Under the pieces are notes generated by a model. It ran no database searches. It was not told where the DNA came from and was given only the letters and a program-made list of their open reading frames with translations. From contig JABMCL010000188.1 of assembly GCA_018857735.1 (NCBI GenBank), forward strand, positions 1,299,501 through 1,363,500: 64,000 nucleotides of DNA, given 5' to 3'. Each line of letters begins with the position of its first letter. Position 1 is the stretch's first letter. Position numbers and translations under genes: made by a program. The DNA is from Alviniconcha marisindica (taxonomy: Eukaryota > Mollusca > Gastropoda > Provannidae). Shown piece by piece: positions 1-10,204 of this stretch.

Positions 1-39
1 ATTTCTGTGCTGACTTATTTCAATATCCATTCCACCTCA

Positions 40-325
40 TGTTACCGCAGCAGCACATAAAAAAGCTGGGTCACATTGCCGAAAGTGCCAGTGGCAGGTT
101 ACAGCTAAACACATATGTACCCTACGTACATGGTTTTGTGTGAAGTGTCACAGTAGATTGGTGCATGGTTATATGGTGCACACAGAATGTGTGCGAGTCA
201 ACAGCAGTTTCACTTGGCACCAGCCATGTAACAACCAAATATCACTGTAAGTGCACCACTTTGACAGCTACTCAAAATGCATCATAAAAGGCTACAGTCG
301 CTCATTCAGAATCACATGCAACAAA
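40..325 (+). mobile_element. Family A SINE-like repeat copy
   Basis: This stretch matches other window copies at 39510-39715 and 48925-49065 (same orientation) and 26430-26745 and 17046-17160 (opposite). It carries the shared blocks GGCAGGTTACAGCTAAAC, CAGCAGTTTCA and GTAAGTGCACCACTTTG. The 3' tail is missing here. Confidence 0.7.
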
Positions 326-334
326 AGTACAGTG

Positions 335-735
335 AGTCTGCTTTGTGTCCCAGTCCCACTGTGGCCCAGTCCCATGGCCCATTGTGATCCAGTCCCATGG
401 TGGCCCAGTGCCTAGGCCCAGGCCCTTTGTGTCATAGGCCCAGTGTTGCCCAATCCCATTGTGTCCTAGGCCCATTGAGGCCCAGTCCCATTGTGTGCTA
501 GGCCCATTGTTACCCAGTCCCATTGTGTCCTAGGCCCACTGAAGCCCAGTCTCGTGGCCCATTGTGTCCTAGGCCCACTGAAGCCCAGTGTGGCCCAGTC
601 CCATTGTGTCCTAGGCCCGTTGAAGCCCAGTCTCTAGGCCCAGTGTGGCCCCATTGTGTCCTAGGCCCATTGAAGCCCAGTCTCTAGGCCCACTGTGCCC
701 AAGACCCTAGGCCCAGTGTGGCCCAGTACCATGGT
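335..735. repeat. GGCCCA-rich minisatellite
   Basis: An irregular tandem array built from variants of GGCCCAGTCCCATTGTG and CCTAGGCCCATTGAAG, about 30 bp per unit. The minus-strand reading frame through it is low-complexity (WDW, GLG repeats) and is not a gene. Confidence 0.85.
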
Positions 736-916
736 TTGTGTTGGGGTTACTGGGGTTGGCCTGTTTCATCCTCTCTAATCTCGTTCTTCCACCTGACATT
801 GTACTCATCCAAAACCTAAACTGACTGTTCCCTCCTCGCTGGCTCCCCACGAATTCACTGGTCACCATCCTGATAACACTACGTGAACTGTTTCTAAAAA
901 GTACATGGTGAGTTAA

Positions 917-962
917 AAATCATGTGTGTGTGCGTGCGTGTGTGTGTGTGTGTGTGTGTGCA
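917..962. repeat. (GT)n microsatellite
   Basis: An imperfect TG repeat with GC interruptions. The flanking 736-916 holds nothing recognised. Confidence 0.9.
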
Positions 963-1039
963 TCGGGTGACGCACTTTATGCGAGTTGAGACTGGCAAGT
1001 ACGCCAGCTGGCTGATACCAGCTACACGCAAAAACGCAG

Positions 1040-1500
1040 TCGTTTGCATCAGCCGCCAGGATCAAAGAGTTATGCGAGATGGCCACCCTTTGTAGGTCTG
1101 TTGATCTGCTCAAGGGGGCACGTCGGTCGTTCTCGGTGTAGGCGTCACGTACGCTCGTCACAGAACGGCAAAAAACACGCGGTCAAGATCACAATATAAA
1201 ACTTCTTCAACCGGATTTTGTTCGCGTGCGTGGTTCTGCTCAGCCGCCAAGATCAAAGAGTTATACGAGATGGCCACCCTTGTAGGACTGTTGACCTGTT
1301 CAAGGAGGCATGTCGGTCGGTCACTGTCAGCGTAGACGGCACGTACGCTCGTAACACGACGACAGAAAACTGACGGTCAAGGTAACAGCATAAAATTGCG
1401 TAGACGGCACGTACGCTCGTAACACGACGACAGAAAACTGACGGTCAAGGTAACAGCATAAAATTTCGTCGACTGGATTTTGTTCGCACGCCTGATTCTG
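1040..1500. repeat. Tandem duplications of about 195 bp and 66 bp
   Basis: The block with CAGCCGCC-AGATCAAAGAG at 1048 recurs at 1240, and GACGGCACGTACGCTCG at 1333 recurs at 1399 with its downstream sequence. The region is CpG-rich. No coding sequence was recognised. Confidence 0.75.
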
Positions 1501-1805
1501 CGCATGTGGGATCTTGCCTTTTATTGTTGGTGTATGGGGTGCATATTACACATCTGTGTGGAGGATAGCTTACACTGGCGCGAGTGCGCGCGCGCGCGCG
1601 CCGCGCCCGCCCGCCCACACACACACATCCAGTTTCAAATCCACAAAAGCATAGGCCTAAGTAAACATGCATACCTGGAACCCCTCCCACACACACTCTG
1701 GCGCCCCACACCTGCTGTTCCTGTGGGGTATGCGTGCGGCAGTATGCACAAGCATGGACCTACATATACGCAGTATGTCAGTGCAAGTCCATATGCACAA
1801 GTTAA

Positions 1806-2613
1806 GCTCCAGTCACACCGGCGCGTACGATTGTTTGATAGCGCGATTGTCGACGATTTGGCCAGGCTATGACCAGTCTCCAAGTTTTTCTACGACCTGT
1901 CATTGCCGTCACGCACTCCGATTGCTTCTTTACGATGTGTCGCGATTTCATAGATTAATCGCAAGAGAAGTCATAGGTAGTCGCGGCACGACCAGTGGCA
2001 GATCGTCACGACTGATTGTACGACCAGTGGCAGATCGCCACGACTGGTTGCACGACCAATGGCTGATTGCCACGATTTGTTGCACGACCAATCACAGCTC
2101 TCTGGGGGTGGCATGGCCTCTGCTGGCACGTGGATATCGGCAGGTACATTCACTTGCCCTTCGGCAGCCGCTAAGTAAACGTAGTGCTTAACCTCCACAG
2201 AAACCATAAGGCTTATTAGGGACGGGAGAAGGTGGGGGGAGGGGGGGTGGAGAGGGAGATTATATACCTATCGCTACACCAGAATGACTCCTGCATTAAG
2301 ATGGGCAGCGATGAGAGCCATTTTCATGTTTCATAATTGTGAGGGACAAAGTCACAAGACAGTGTCCACAGACCACAACTTTTGGAGAGAAAGGAGAGCC
2401 GAAGCGGATTCGAACCGAAGTCCCTCTGCTTAAGTACCAGCCTAACGCCTTAGCGCTAGGCCAAACCGGCTCACCGGCGACCAGTTTGCCGCTAGCGATT
2501 ACCCACGACCTCCACGACCAGTCGTACGCTCTTTCTGCGATTCCCCCACGGTCCCTTCCTTTCACGGTCGTACCTAGCTCGTAACCTGGTCGCAAACCCG
2601 GTGTGACTGGGGC
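1806..2613. mobile_element. TTAA-flanked inverted-repeat element (non-autonomous DNA transposon, about 808 bp)
   Basis: The outermost 16 bases are inverted repeats with one mismatch (GCTCCAGTCACACCGG and GCCCCAGTCACACCGG). TTAA lies directly outside both ends (1802-1805, 2614-2617), the target duplication typical of piggyBac-type elements. Inside are several copies of ACGACCAGTGGCAG and a tRNA-like SINE segment. No transposase was seen. Confidence 0.55.
2270..2500 (-). mobile_element. tRNA-derived SINE with intact A and B box
   Basis: On the minus strand, GGTTCGAATCC (2406-2416) is a perfect B box and TGGCCTAGCGCTAAGG (about 2447-2463) a good A box, spaced as in a tRNA gene. The tail matches 47300-47515. 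It does not fold as a full functional tRNA, so it is called a SINE. Confidence 0.7.
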
Positions 2614-2619
2614 TTAAGC

Positions 2620-3826
2620 TAACAAGTTCATTTTGAAGCACCAGGCTTTTTAATGCTTTCTCTGATAACTGATCTGTTTGTGAGCGCAAACTAGGTCACA
2701 AAAAAATTACCCAGCCAGTTCTTCTATACTTTAATGACATGGTTTCATCATTCTTGGTCAGGGCCGAAAATGTAATATTTCGCAGCAAAAATAAGATCAT
2801 AAAACACACACACACACTGTCACCACACACACACACACTGAGACACTGTTAATAACACCGAGTGTTAAGGATAAACAGTACGTCTTCCTTCCCGTTAAAC
2901 TTTACAGCGCGTGAAGGACACTCGAGAATAGCGACGTGCGTCGTGATGCAGGCTGGTAAAACATTTATGTGTTGCCAGTAGTTGCGTACGAGTGAAAGAA
3001 TAGGATAGGTTCAGGAGTCTTGGCTTAGTTCATCTCACGCTAGTCCGCAGTTTCAAGTATCCGGTTTGCAGACAACAGGCTCTTAGCTAAGTATACAGAC
3101 AAACAGCTAGAAAATGTCAAAGGTATCCACAACTGAAGTCAGCAGCATGATCGCCCACAACGGTGTCAATGGTTTGAGGAATCAGGATCGACAAGTTTCA
3201 GAACTTCACGTTATCTGACTTTATTCCAGTCAGTGTTAAGACTGATATGAAACTATTACTCTCTGCTCTGCCGTGGAATATAGCGCTGTAGTCACTGGGA
3301 CACCTACCAGCAAAATGACACTGACAAGCTAGAAAACATCCCAGAGACGTGCAGTTCGCTTTAACTAGAATTACAAAGACCTCTCCCCTGGATGTGTCAC
3401 CAACATGCTGAGAGAATTCGGACCGCAGTCGCTTGAAAATCGAAGGAAACATCAACAACTGACCCTCTTCATCAAGATAGTCCGAGGGCTGACCCCCGCA
3501 ATGAGTTTTTGACACCCATAAGTTCCACTGAAAAGACTGATCAAACCCAGAAACCCAACGGACTTTAAGACAGCAAATATAGCGATAGACCACGCAGGAA
3601 ACAACTTGGAGTTATAGAGTAGTTCCAACAAAAACTGATCTCTACTGAGATATTCTCTTTCCCCCCAGCCGGGACTACCATCGGCTGGAACAAATTAGAC
3701 CAGGAGATAGCAGCAACTGAGCAAGACAGTAGAAAATTTTAAAACACAAATCTCTCGCTGCCCCTAAAACATCGAGTGCTGCCCCCCTTGTCCGCTGACG
3801 CTATACCCGAAATTGGGTCCTTGGTT
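2620..3826. other. No recognised gene; possible decayed coding fragment
   Basis: CA microsatellites lie at 2800-2840. A 34-codon frame starts at ATG 3114 with coding-like composition, and a 131-codon minus frame covers 3198-3593. Neither matches a family I know, and stops break the surroundings. It may be a decayed element. Confidence 0.3.
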
Positions 3827-3830
3827 GAGT

Positions 3831-4510
3831 GTTGCTTTACGTCCACAGAAACCAGGAGGCTTATTAGGGACGGGAGCCCAGGACGACGACCACCTCGACT
3901 TTCACACAGCTCCTGACCTCTGATTGGGCCCTGATGATGTGGAGCTTAATGTCCTCGGATGTCGGGTTGGCATATTAGGGACAAACGGTGACCAGCGCGT
4001 GTGCCGGTTTAATGTTGCTTTTCGTCCACAGAAACCATAAGGCTCATTAGGACGGGGAGTCCAGGACGGCCACAGTCGACTTTCACACAGCTCCTGAACT
4101 CTCAGTGATTGGGTCCTGATGATGATGATGATGATGATGATGATGTAGAGCTTCATGTCCTAGGATGTTGGTTGACATATTAGGGACAAACTGTGACCAA
4201 TGCCTGGGCATTGTTCAATGTTGCTTTACGTCCACAGAAACCGTAAGGTTCATTAGGACGGAAAGCCCAGGACGGCCACCTCAGTCGACTCACACAGCTC
4301 CTGAACTATGTGATTGGGTCCTGTCTGGTGGTGGTGAAGTGTTGCTTAATGTCCTCAGATGTCAGTTGACATGTTAGGGACAAGCTGAGACCAATGCCGA
4401 AGCATGGTTCAATATAGCTTTACGTCCACGGAAACCAGAAGGCTCGTTAGGACGGACAGCCCAGGACGGCCACCTCGACTCTCACACAGCTCCTGAACTA
4501 TGGTCCTGTC
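3831..4510. repeat. Four tandem copies of dispersed repeat R1
   Basis: Copies start near 3831, 4012, 4213 and 4411. Shared blocks are TTACGTCCACAGAAACC, AGGACGG-CACCTCGAC, CACACAGCTCCTGA, a GAT microsatellite and GTTGACATATTAGGGACAAA. Other copies lie at 4945-5090, 5531-5722 and 27933-28110 (reverse), with fragments at 2186-2230, 48133-48165 and 50100-50285. Confidence 0.85.
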
Positions 4511-4716
4511 TATCGCCACTTATAGCGCACATGCAAGATTAAGACCAAGAGGAAACATGGGTTTCTCTAGCGGCCTCGATGTGTTGTTGCACCATCCTTG
4601 CCGGAGTTTTGATTGGCGGCTGGACATGGCCGGAGAGGGGGGTGGAGAGGAAGGGCCGGGCACCACTGTGCTGTTTTAAAATCAGTCAAGCTGTGATATA
4701 CTGACCGTGACAGGCC

Positions 4717-4737
4717 TCCCCCCCCCCCCCCCCCCCC
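4717..4737. repeat. Poly-C tract
   Basis: One of many long homopolymeric G or C tracts in the window, here about 21 C. Confidence 0.9.
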
Positions 4738-4799
4738 ACCTTCCCACCCCCAACTGACACACACCGTGAGAGTCTCTCTCACAAGACGAAGAAGAAGAA

Positions 4800-5391
4800 A
4801 CTATGAACTACGACTGACTAGCCCCAATGCACGATCGCAACCTTTGCTCCGTTGAATAGTACTGACGGGTACGTACGCTACAGTGATTAGCGCGACTGAA
4901 CCAGACTGAGGCCAGCCTGGCTCAGTGTTGACGGGTGTTACTTGTTCAATATTCCTCACTACGTCCCGCCGCACAGACTGACGCCATCAAGGCCTATAGC
5001 TCAGTGGGACGGGGAGCTGGCCAGGACCGTGCGGCGCCAGGACACCTCGACTTTCACACACCGTGACTCAGTCCTGATGGCAGGCGCCGCGTGAATGACA
5101 AAACTGCCCGGGCCGGTCAGCGTATGAATACAACGAGCATAGACTTAGTGAAACCACTGGGTCAAGCGGCTTTCTTGTCCTTAACCTTTCAAGCTCTTAT
5201 CAGTCTTGACCCATATGATGTAATTCCGCGTGTTAACCGCGCCGGCGCGAGAGAGTGGGGAATTTCCCCTGTACTGACAAAACAGTGATTTCCGGACAGT
5301 AAAGGAGCAACGTGACGTTTTTAAACTACAATTTTAAAGTGGCTATAGTAATTATGTGCTCAACCTTTCTTACGCGGCTTCTGCTGCTTCT

Positions 5392-5423
<32 letters not shown>

Positions 5424-6800
5424 TTTTCTTTTTTCTTTCAGTCTTTCTTTTTTCTTTCTTCTCCCCCCCCCCCCCCCCCCCCCTTTCAGTTTTTCTCCAT
5501 TTTTAATTTTTTTTTCCTTCGTATCTTTTTGATGATGATGATGAAGTGATGCTCAACTGATGTCCTCAGATGTCAGTTGACATATTAGGCCGGGACAAGC
5601 GGCTGTGACCAATGTCGAAGCATGGTTCAATATCGCTTCAAGTTACGTCCACGGAAACCAGAAGGCTCGTTAGGACGGACAGCCCAGGACGGCCACCTCG
5701 ACTCACACAGCTCCTGAACTATGACGTATCTTCTGTTTTTTGTTTTTTGTTTTTAAAGCTAAGCCGCGCAGCCGGATTGACCGGATCCGGAAAGGAGTAG
5801 TGAGTACACTAGACAGTTTCCGGAGGGGTCCGCGGCGTGGCCAGAGCGGCGAAGTGCTGGACGATTCGGCGGCTCGCTTCCGGCTAAGCCGGACAAACTA
5901 AAAGGGCTATCATCACTGAATCAGACGATCCAATGACTGGGATTGTTCAATCATGAGTAATGTTGTGGAACTCTCTGGGAGATAGTCCGAGTGGCGGTGG
6001 AGCGCATTACTTACTACTACGGGTCGACTGAATCAGTTTTTGCGGCATAGATCGGCCATCTCGGTTGCGACGGCCGGCTGATGCTGTATCATGATGATAA
6101 AAGCGATCAACAACAACCAACTGCTGGAACTGACTTGTATATATAAAGTTGTAAGACTGAATAAACCCCCGAGCCGGAACCGGGTGAGGCAGCATTTGTG
6201 CCGAAAATTTGGGACTTTTAAAAGCCAACTCAGTTGCTCAGTGTTTCTTTCAGTCAGTATTTTCTCCATATCATCCATAGGAATATCATATATATATATA
6301 TAGTATAGGGCTATGTCATGTATATGTGTGTGTGGGTGTGTGTGGGGGGGGGGTCAGTGTGGGTGTATGTCAGTGTGTGTGACTGAGTGTGGGTGTGCCG
6401 CTGGGTGGGTTGCTGATGCGGATCATCACTGATAGTAATCATCAGTAATTATTATTCATGTTTTGATGGTGCCGCCACTGACTGACCCACACAGTGACTA
6501 GCCGGGACCTGACACTGACTCAGTTACCAGAGCCGGATCGACTCAGTGAGTTCACAGTGCGAGTCAGTGCTTCATGTCTGCTTACCGGGACTAAATAAAA
6601 ATCAAGTCATTAACGCCTGCACCGGCCCCCACCCGGCCACAAAGAAAGTGGGGGGGGGGGGGGGGGGGGGAGAAAGAACAGCTTGAGCAGTTCATGTTCA
6701 GTTCACGGCCACTCAGCGGGCGGCCCACGTGACTGACGGCTGCCGACTGACTGACTCAGTGACTGACTGATACACTGACACGGCAATCGTTTCAGTCATA
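4800..6800. other. Gene-free stretch with short GC-rich interruptions inside known repeats
   Basis: R1 copies here differ from the clean copies 500 bp upstream by scattered short insertions such as CCG, CGG, CTGAC and CAGTG (compare 4945-5090 with 4020-4110, and 5575-5650 with 4355-4430). CCGG, CAGT and ACTG strings are unusually dense up to 6780. C and G homopolymers lie at 5463-5483 and about 6650-6670. Consensus error is a serious possibility. Confidence 0.55.
5531..5722. repeat. R1 repeat copy
   Basis: It matches 4330-4505 with the blocks GAAGCATGGTTCAATAT and CGTCCACGGAAACCAGAAGG, interrupted by several short insertions. Confidence 0.8.
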
Positions 6801-6985
6801 AATCCAGTATATATGTACAGCTCTTCGTTTCAGGACAAACTTATGTTTAAAAAAAAAATTCCAATTAAAAAAAGCCTTTGTTGCGCGGCCGCTCAAATTG
6901 AACGAATCAACCGTGTACGAAGCAGCTCGGTTTGTTTTAGAATTGCTGTGTTCAATCCGCTGCCCCTCTGACTAGAGCAAAACAT

Positions 6986-7011
6986 ATGCATATATATATA
7001 TATATATATAT
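6986..7011. repeat. (TA)n microsatellite
   Basis: An uninterrupted TA run, with a second short TA run at 7026-7035. Confidence 0.9.
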
Positions 7012-7049
7012 ACTCTCTCACAAGAGTATATATATACTCAACGTTCCAT

Positions 7050-7760
7050 TTGCGATATAAAAACAAACAGCGTAGATGCTGATAGTGTGATTCCTCCTTT
7101 TAGTTCCACGCAGTGTCAAAGCGGCAGCCTCCACATTTAATTTAAACACGTGCGTGCCGCGAAGTCATCACGTTATATACTTCTGGTTTGGGATTTTCCT
7201 TCGTGTACGATTGGTTGTTTCCCCTTGCCCAAGTAAAAATAGATGTGCATAGAGGGCAGCCTTTACGGATGATTTTGATTGGCTGCTGCATAAGCACAAA
7301 ACCATGTCTCGGGCTGTGGTCTTTCTCTCTCTCAGTGTAACCAGCAGACTGAAAGGTCCTGCGCAGACAAAAGACTAACGAACTGCTAAGAAAACATAGA
7401 TTTCCCACTGTCGGTAGGTGCAACGGTAATTTATTAGGAGTAAGCGTATTGTGCACGATGAATGTCTTTGGAAAAGCAGGACATGAAAGTACGTGCAATA
7501 CCGATTGCTGTCGAAAATTCGAGAATCAAACAAAATATTCTGAGTCAACAAACACGCGTCGTCTGCTACAAGTGAGCTGTGCGTTGTAAACAAAAACACA
7601 GACGCCTTCTTCGCGTGAAGAGCAAATGGTGTTTTCGATATTGCTTTTTTCTTCATTTTTTCTTTCAGTGTGTGGTCCGAATCGATTTTAGTTTTTGGTT
7701 TGTTTGTCCCTCGGTCGTATGCCAAAACTCCATTCAGTGACGGAGACGGAGAAAACAATT
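7050..7760 (+). promoter_or_regulatory. Candidate MTHFR promoter / first noncoding exon region (CpG-denser patch)
   Basis: Much of the unique flanking DNA is CpG-poor, but this stretch has many CpGs (for example 7150-7160, 7553-7562 and 7610-7620). It lies 2.2 kb before the start exon, and the acceptor at 9918 requires an upstream noncoding exon. No TATA box or start site was pinned down. This is inference only. Confidence 0.25.
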
Positions 7761-8689
7761 ATTTTCGACCAAAATGAAACACAATTTTGGGTTTCGTTTT
7801 CTCAGTATTATATTTGTCTGTGTGAAATAAGCCCACGTAAAGAAGTTATACATATATATATTTATTTATTTTTAAATAAAATAAAATAAAATTAAGGATA
7901 AAATGTGATTATTTCTTTGTCATAGAGAAATTGTGCTACAGAATGTTGTTTACAACATAAAAGAGAATAAACAACCTGTAGCTTTGCCGTAAGAAAAACA
8001 CGTGCAGGCAGATAATGTAAAGACAGTAATCAGTGACACCAATCAAAATTAAAAAATCAAAATTATATGATGTTTCCTTCCCTCACCTCAATGATTGCAA
8101 TAGATTTGAAATGTTATCTTATGTTGGATAAACTTTGCCACACAAACATAAAGGAATATGTGTCAGTATGTGCATTTTAGTGACCCATATGTCTCCTGAT
8201 AGCCTATAGGGAAGTTGACCTAACCCTGGACTTACTTCAGTTGACCTTACCCAATTGCATATATTTGTAAAGCAAATTTATGCACTATTTGATTGGTAAG
8301 TTTGCAACTTTTTTCTGAACAGATTGGATGTGCTTGGGCTCTGGTGCTGGAGTTTATGTGTAGTGTGTGTATGGATCTGTTTCATTTTCTTAAACTTTGC
8401 AAACATAAGTGTTTATGTGATCAGGATTTTATTTAGGTCATCCTGACCTGGTTGTTTTTCGCCGTATATACGTCCAAATGCTCACTTTAGATTTTTGTGT
8501 GTAATTCATGCATGTAAAGACTTTGTGTATGTTTGAAACATCTGTAATTCTTTTTTCTTTGATGGTGACAATAATTTTTTTGTTTTTGTAAGTGATTATT
8601 TTGTTCATGACATATGCTATAATCTAGAAAGCTCTGTAAGTAATAGTTATAGTATATATATGTGAAGCTAAGAAATCTGACCACATTCG

Positions 8690-8800
8690 TCCAATTCTGC
8701 ATAGGCTACCTGTCATTACATGCATCAACATCTGTGGACACGTTAAAAATCCCGAACACTGACAGCCATTAATGGTTTGGACACATATGAAAATACTGCA
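8690..8800. repeat. SINE-like fragment
   Basis: The block CAACATCTGTGGACACG with the following CCCGAACACTGACAG resembles the tail of the tRNA-like SINE at 10896-11090. The rest of 7760-9113 is AT-rich, with nothing else recognised. Confidence 0.4.
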
Positions 8801-9110
8801 CTCACTGGTGGTGCTGCTCTTGCGGCTTATGTGCCTTACCTGGGTAAGGTGACCGAAATTCCCCACGAGGGACAATGTAGTATTCAAAAAACAAAAACAA
8901 AAAAAGAAAGGAGAGAGAGAGAGAAAAGTGAATGCTTTCTTACACTGGCCCTTCTGTGTGGAGCAGTTTGCCTTAGACACTCTGCTACTCCAATTCTTCT
9001 TTCTCTTTCAAGGCCGCGCCACCCTCATGGCTAACCTGTTCAGTAAATATTTCTAAATTGTCAGCCTTTTTCACAGCCGTGTATACCCCTCCCCTTCCCC
9101 TTGGTAGGGG

Positions 9111-9113
<3 letters not shown>

Positions 9114-9168
<55 letters not shown>
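9114..9168. repeat. (GT)n microsatellite
   Basis: About 26 TG units after a G run. The interval 9169-9835 holds AT-rich unique sequence. Confidence 0.95.
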
Positions 9169-9835
9169 AGTGTTATTTTTAAGCACTCTGGGTTCCCACC
9201 TTGTGGGGTAGGTGGGTGCGACTTAAAAATCCCTTTTGTTATCATTAAAGCTTGGAAAGAAAGAAAAAAAGAGAGAAAAAACAAAACAAAACAAAAACTA
9301 CCTACTTAACCACTTTTAAGACTGTCTTAAAAACTGAGCAGAGGTGGTCACAGTAGTGGGTCTTTATATTAAGCTATAAATTTTCATATTCTTTTTGCAT
9401 GTTTTTAAATTAATGGGCCTTTTTATATATATATATATATATACTTTTGTTTCTTTAAAAAAAAATCAGTTTACTGAATGAGCCTTTATTTGCTAGATTA
9501 ATTACCCTGTGAGGGATGAGTAAAGTATTTTTACTTGACCAGATTTGACAGGAAAAGGGTGGCACTTTGTGTTTAGTGTAGATCAGATATTCACTGAACA
9601 CAAAGATACCACAGCTATAAGCAGATAACTTCTGATAAGTAGCCTACATTTATTTTTTCACATTTTAACTTTTGTTCAAGTGTTCTGTTACTTGACAGAG
9701 GGGCTTACCCTGAAAATGTGCACATTGTGTGGCATCATATTAAATAAGCATTATTTTTAACCTTTCATGTGTTTGGATTTTGTTTTAGAATGCTGGCAGT
9801 CACCATTCTTTCAGATACTTTTGTTTTAAGTAGTT

Positions 9836-9928
9836 GTGATGTTTTATTTGCAGAATACTAGTAAGTGTGATGTTTTATTTGCAGAATACTAGTAAGTGTG
9901 ATGTTTTTTTTCTTTCAGAATACTAATA
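9836..9928 (+). repeat. Three tandem 31-34 bp units carrying splice sites, upstream of the MTHFR start
   Basis: Three copies start at 9836, 9867 and 9898. Each has a T-rich tract ending in CAG (9853, 9884, 9918) and then AATACTA. In the first two copies this is followed by GTAAGTG, a perfect donor core. The third copy leads straight into the start exon. Confidence 0.85.
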
Positions 9929-9944
9929 AACGCAGCGCTCCGCC

Positions 9945-10204
9945 ATGCCTGAGATAGTCCCAAGTACAGCGACTCTGGCTGGAGAGCAACGCCAGAAAGG
10001 AGAGACAGATTGTCTACCATCTTTTACCAATGGGACATATGGGAGCAGAGCGGACTCTCCTGTGGCGCCACCATCACTGTGGAGTCAGACCTATGAGAGA
10101 TTGATTGACAGGATTCACCGACGTAAGGCATCAGGAGACAAGTTTTTCTCCCTGGAGTTCTTTCCGCCGAGGACGGCCAGCGGTGCTGTCAACTTGATAT
10201 CACG
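9945..10204 (+). CDS. MTHFR: MTHFR coding exon 1
   Basis: Residues 1-86 plus two bases of an Arg codon. It holds the divergent N-terminal tail and the EFFPPRT motif with the catalytic Glu. The ATG lies 26 bases after a polypyrimidine-CAG acceptor (ending 9918), so the exon also contains a little 5' UTR. The donor is GTAATG at 10205, phase 2. Confidence 0.92.

Noticed and set aside
1667..2191. 174-codon plus-strand frame
   Set aside because: It spans repeats and the left part of the TTAA-flanked element, with His/Ser-rich composition and no recognisable domain.
2406..2463. Possible functional tRNA gene on the minus strand
   Set aside because: A and B boxes are present but the sequence does not give a clean cloverleaf, and a second tailed copy exists. 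It is a SINE.
3198..3593. 131-codon minus-strand frame with ordinary composition
   Set aside because: No family was recognised, no splice context was found, and the flanks are repeats. Left as unassigned rather than called a gene.
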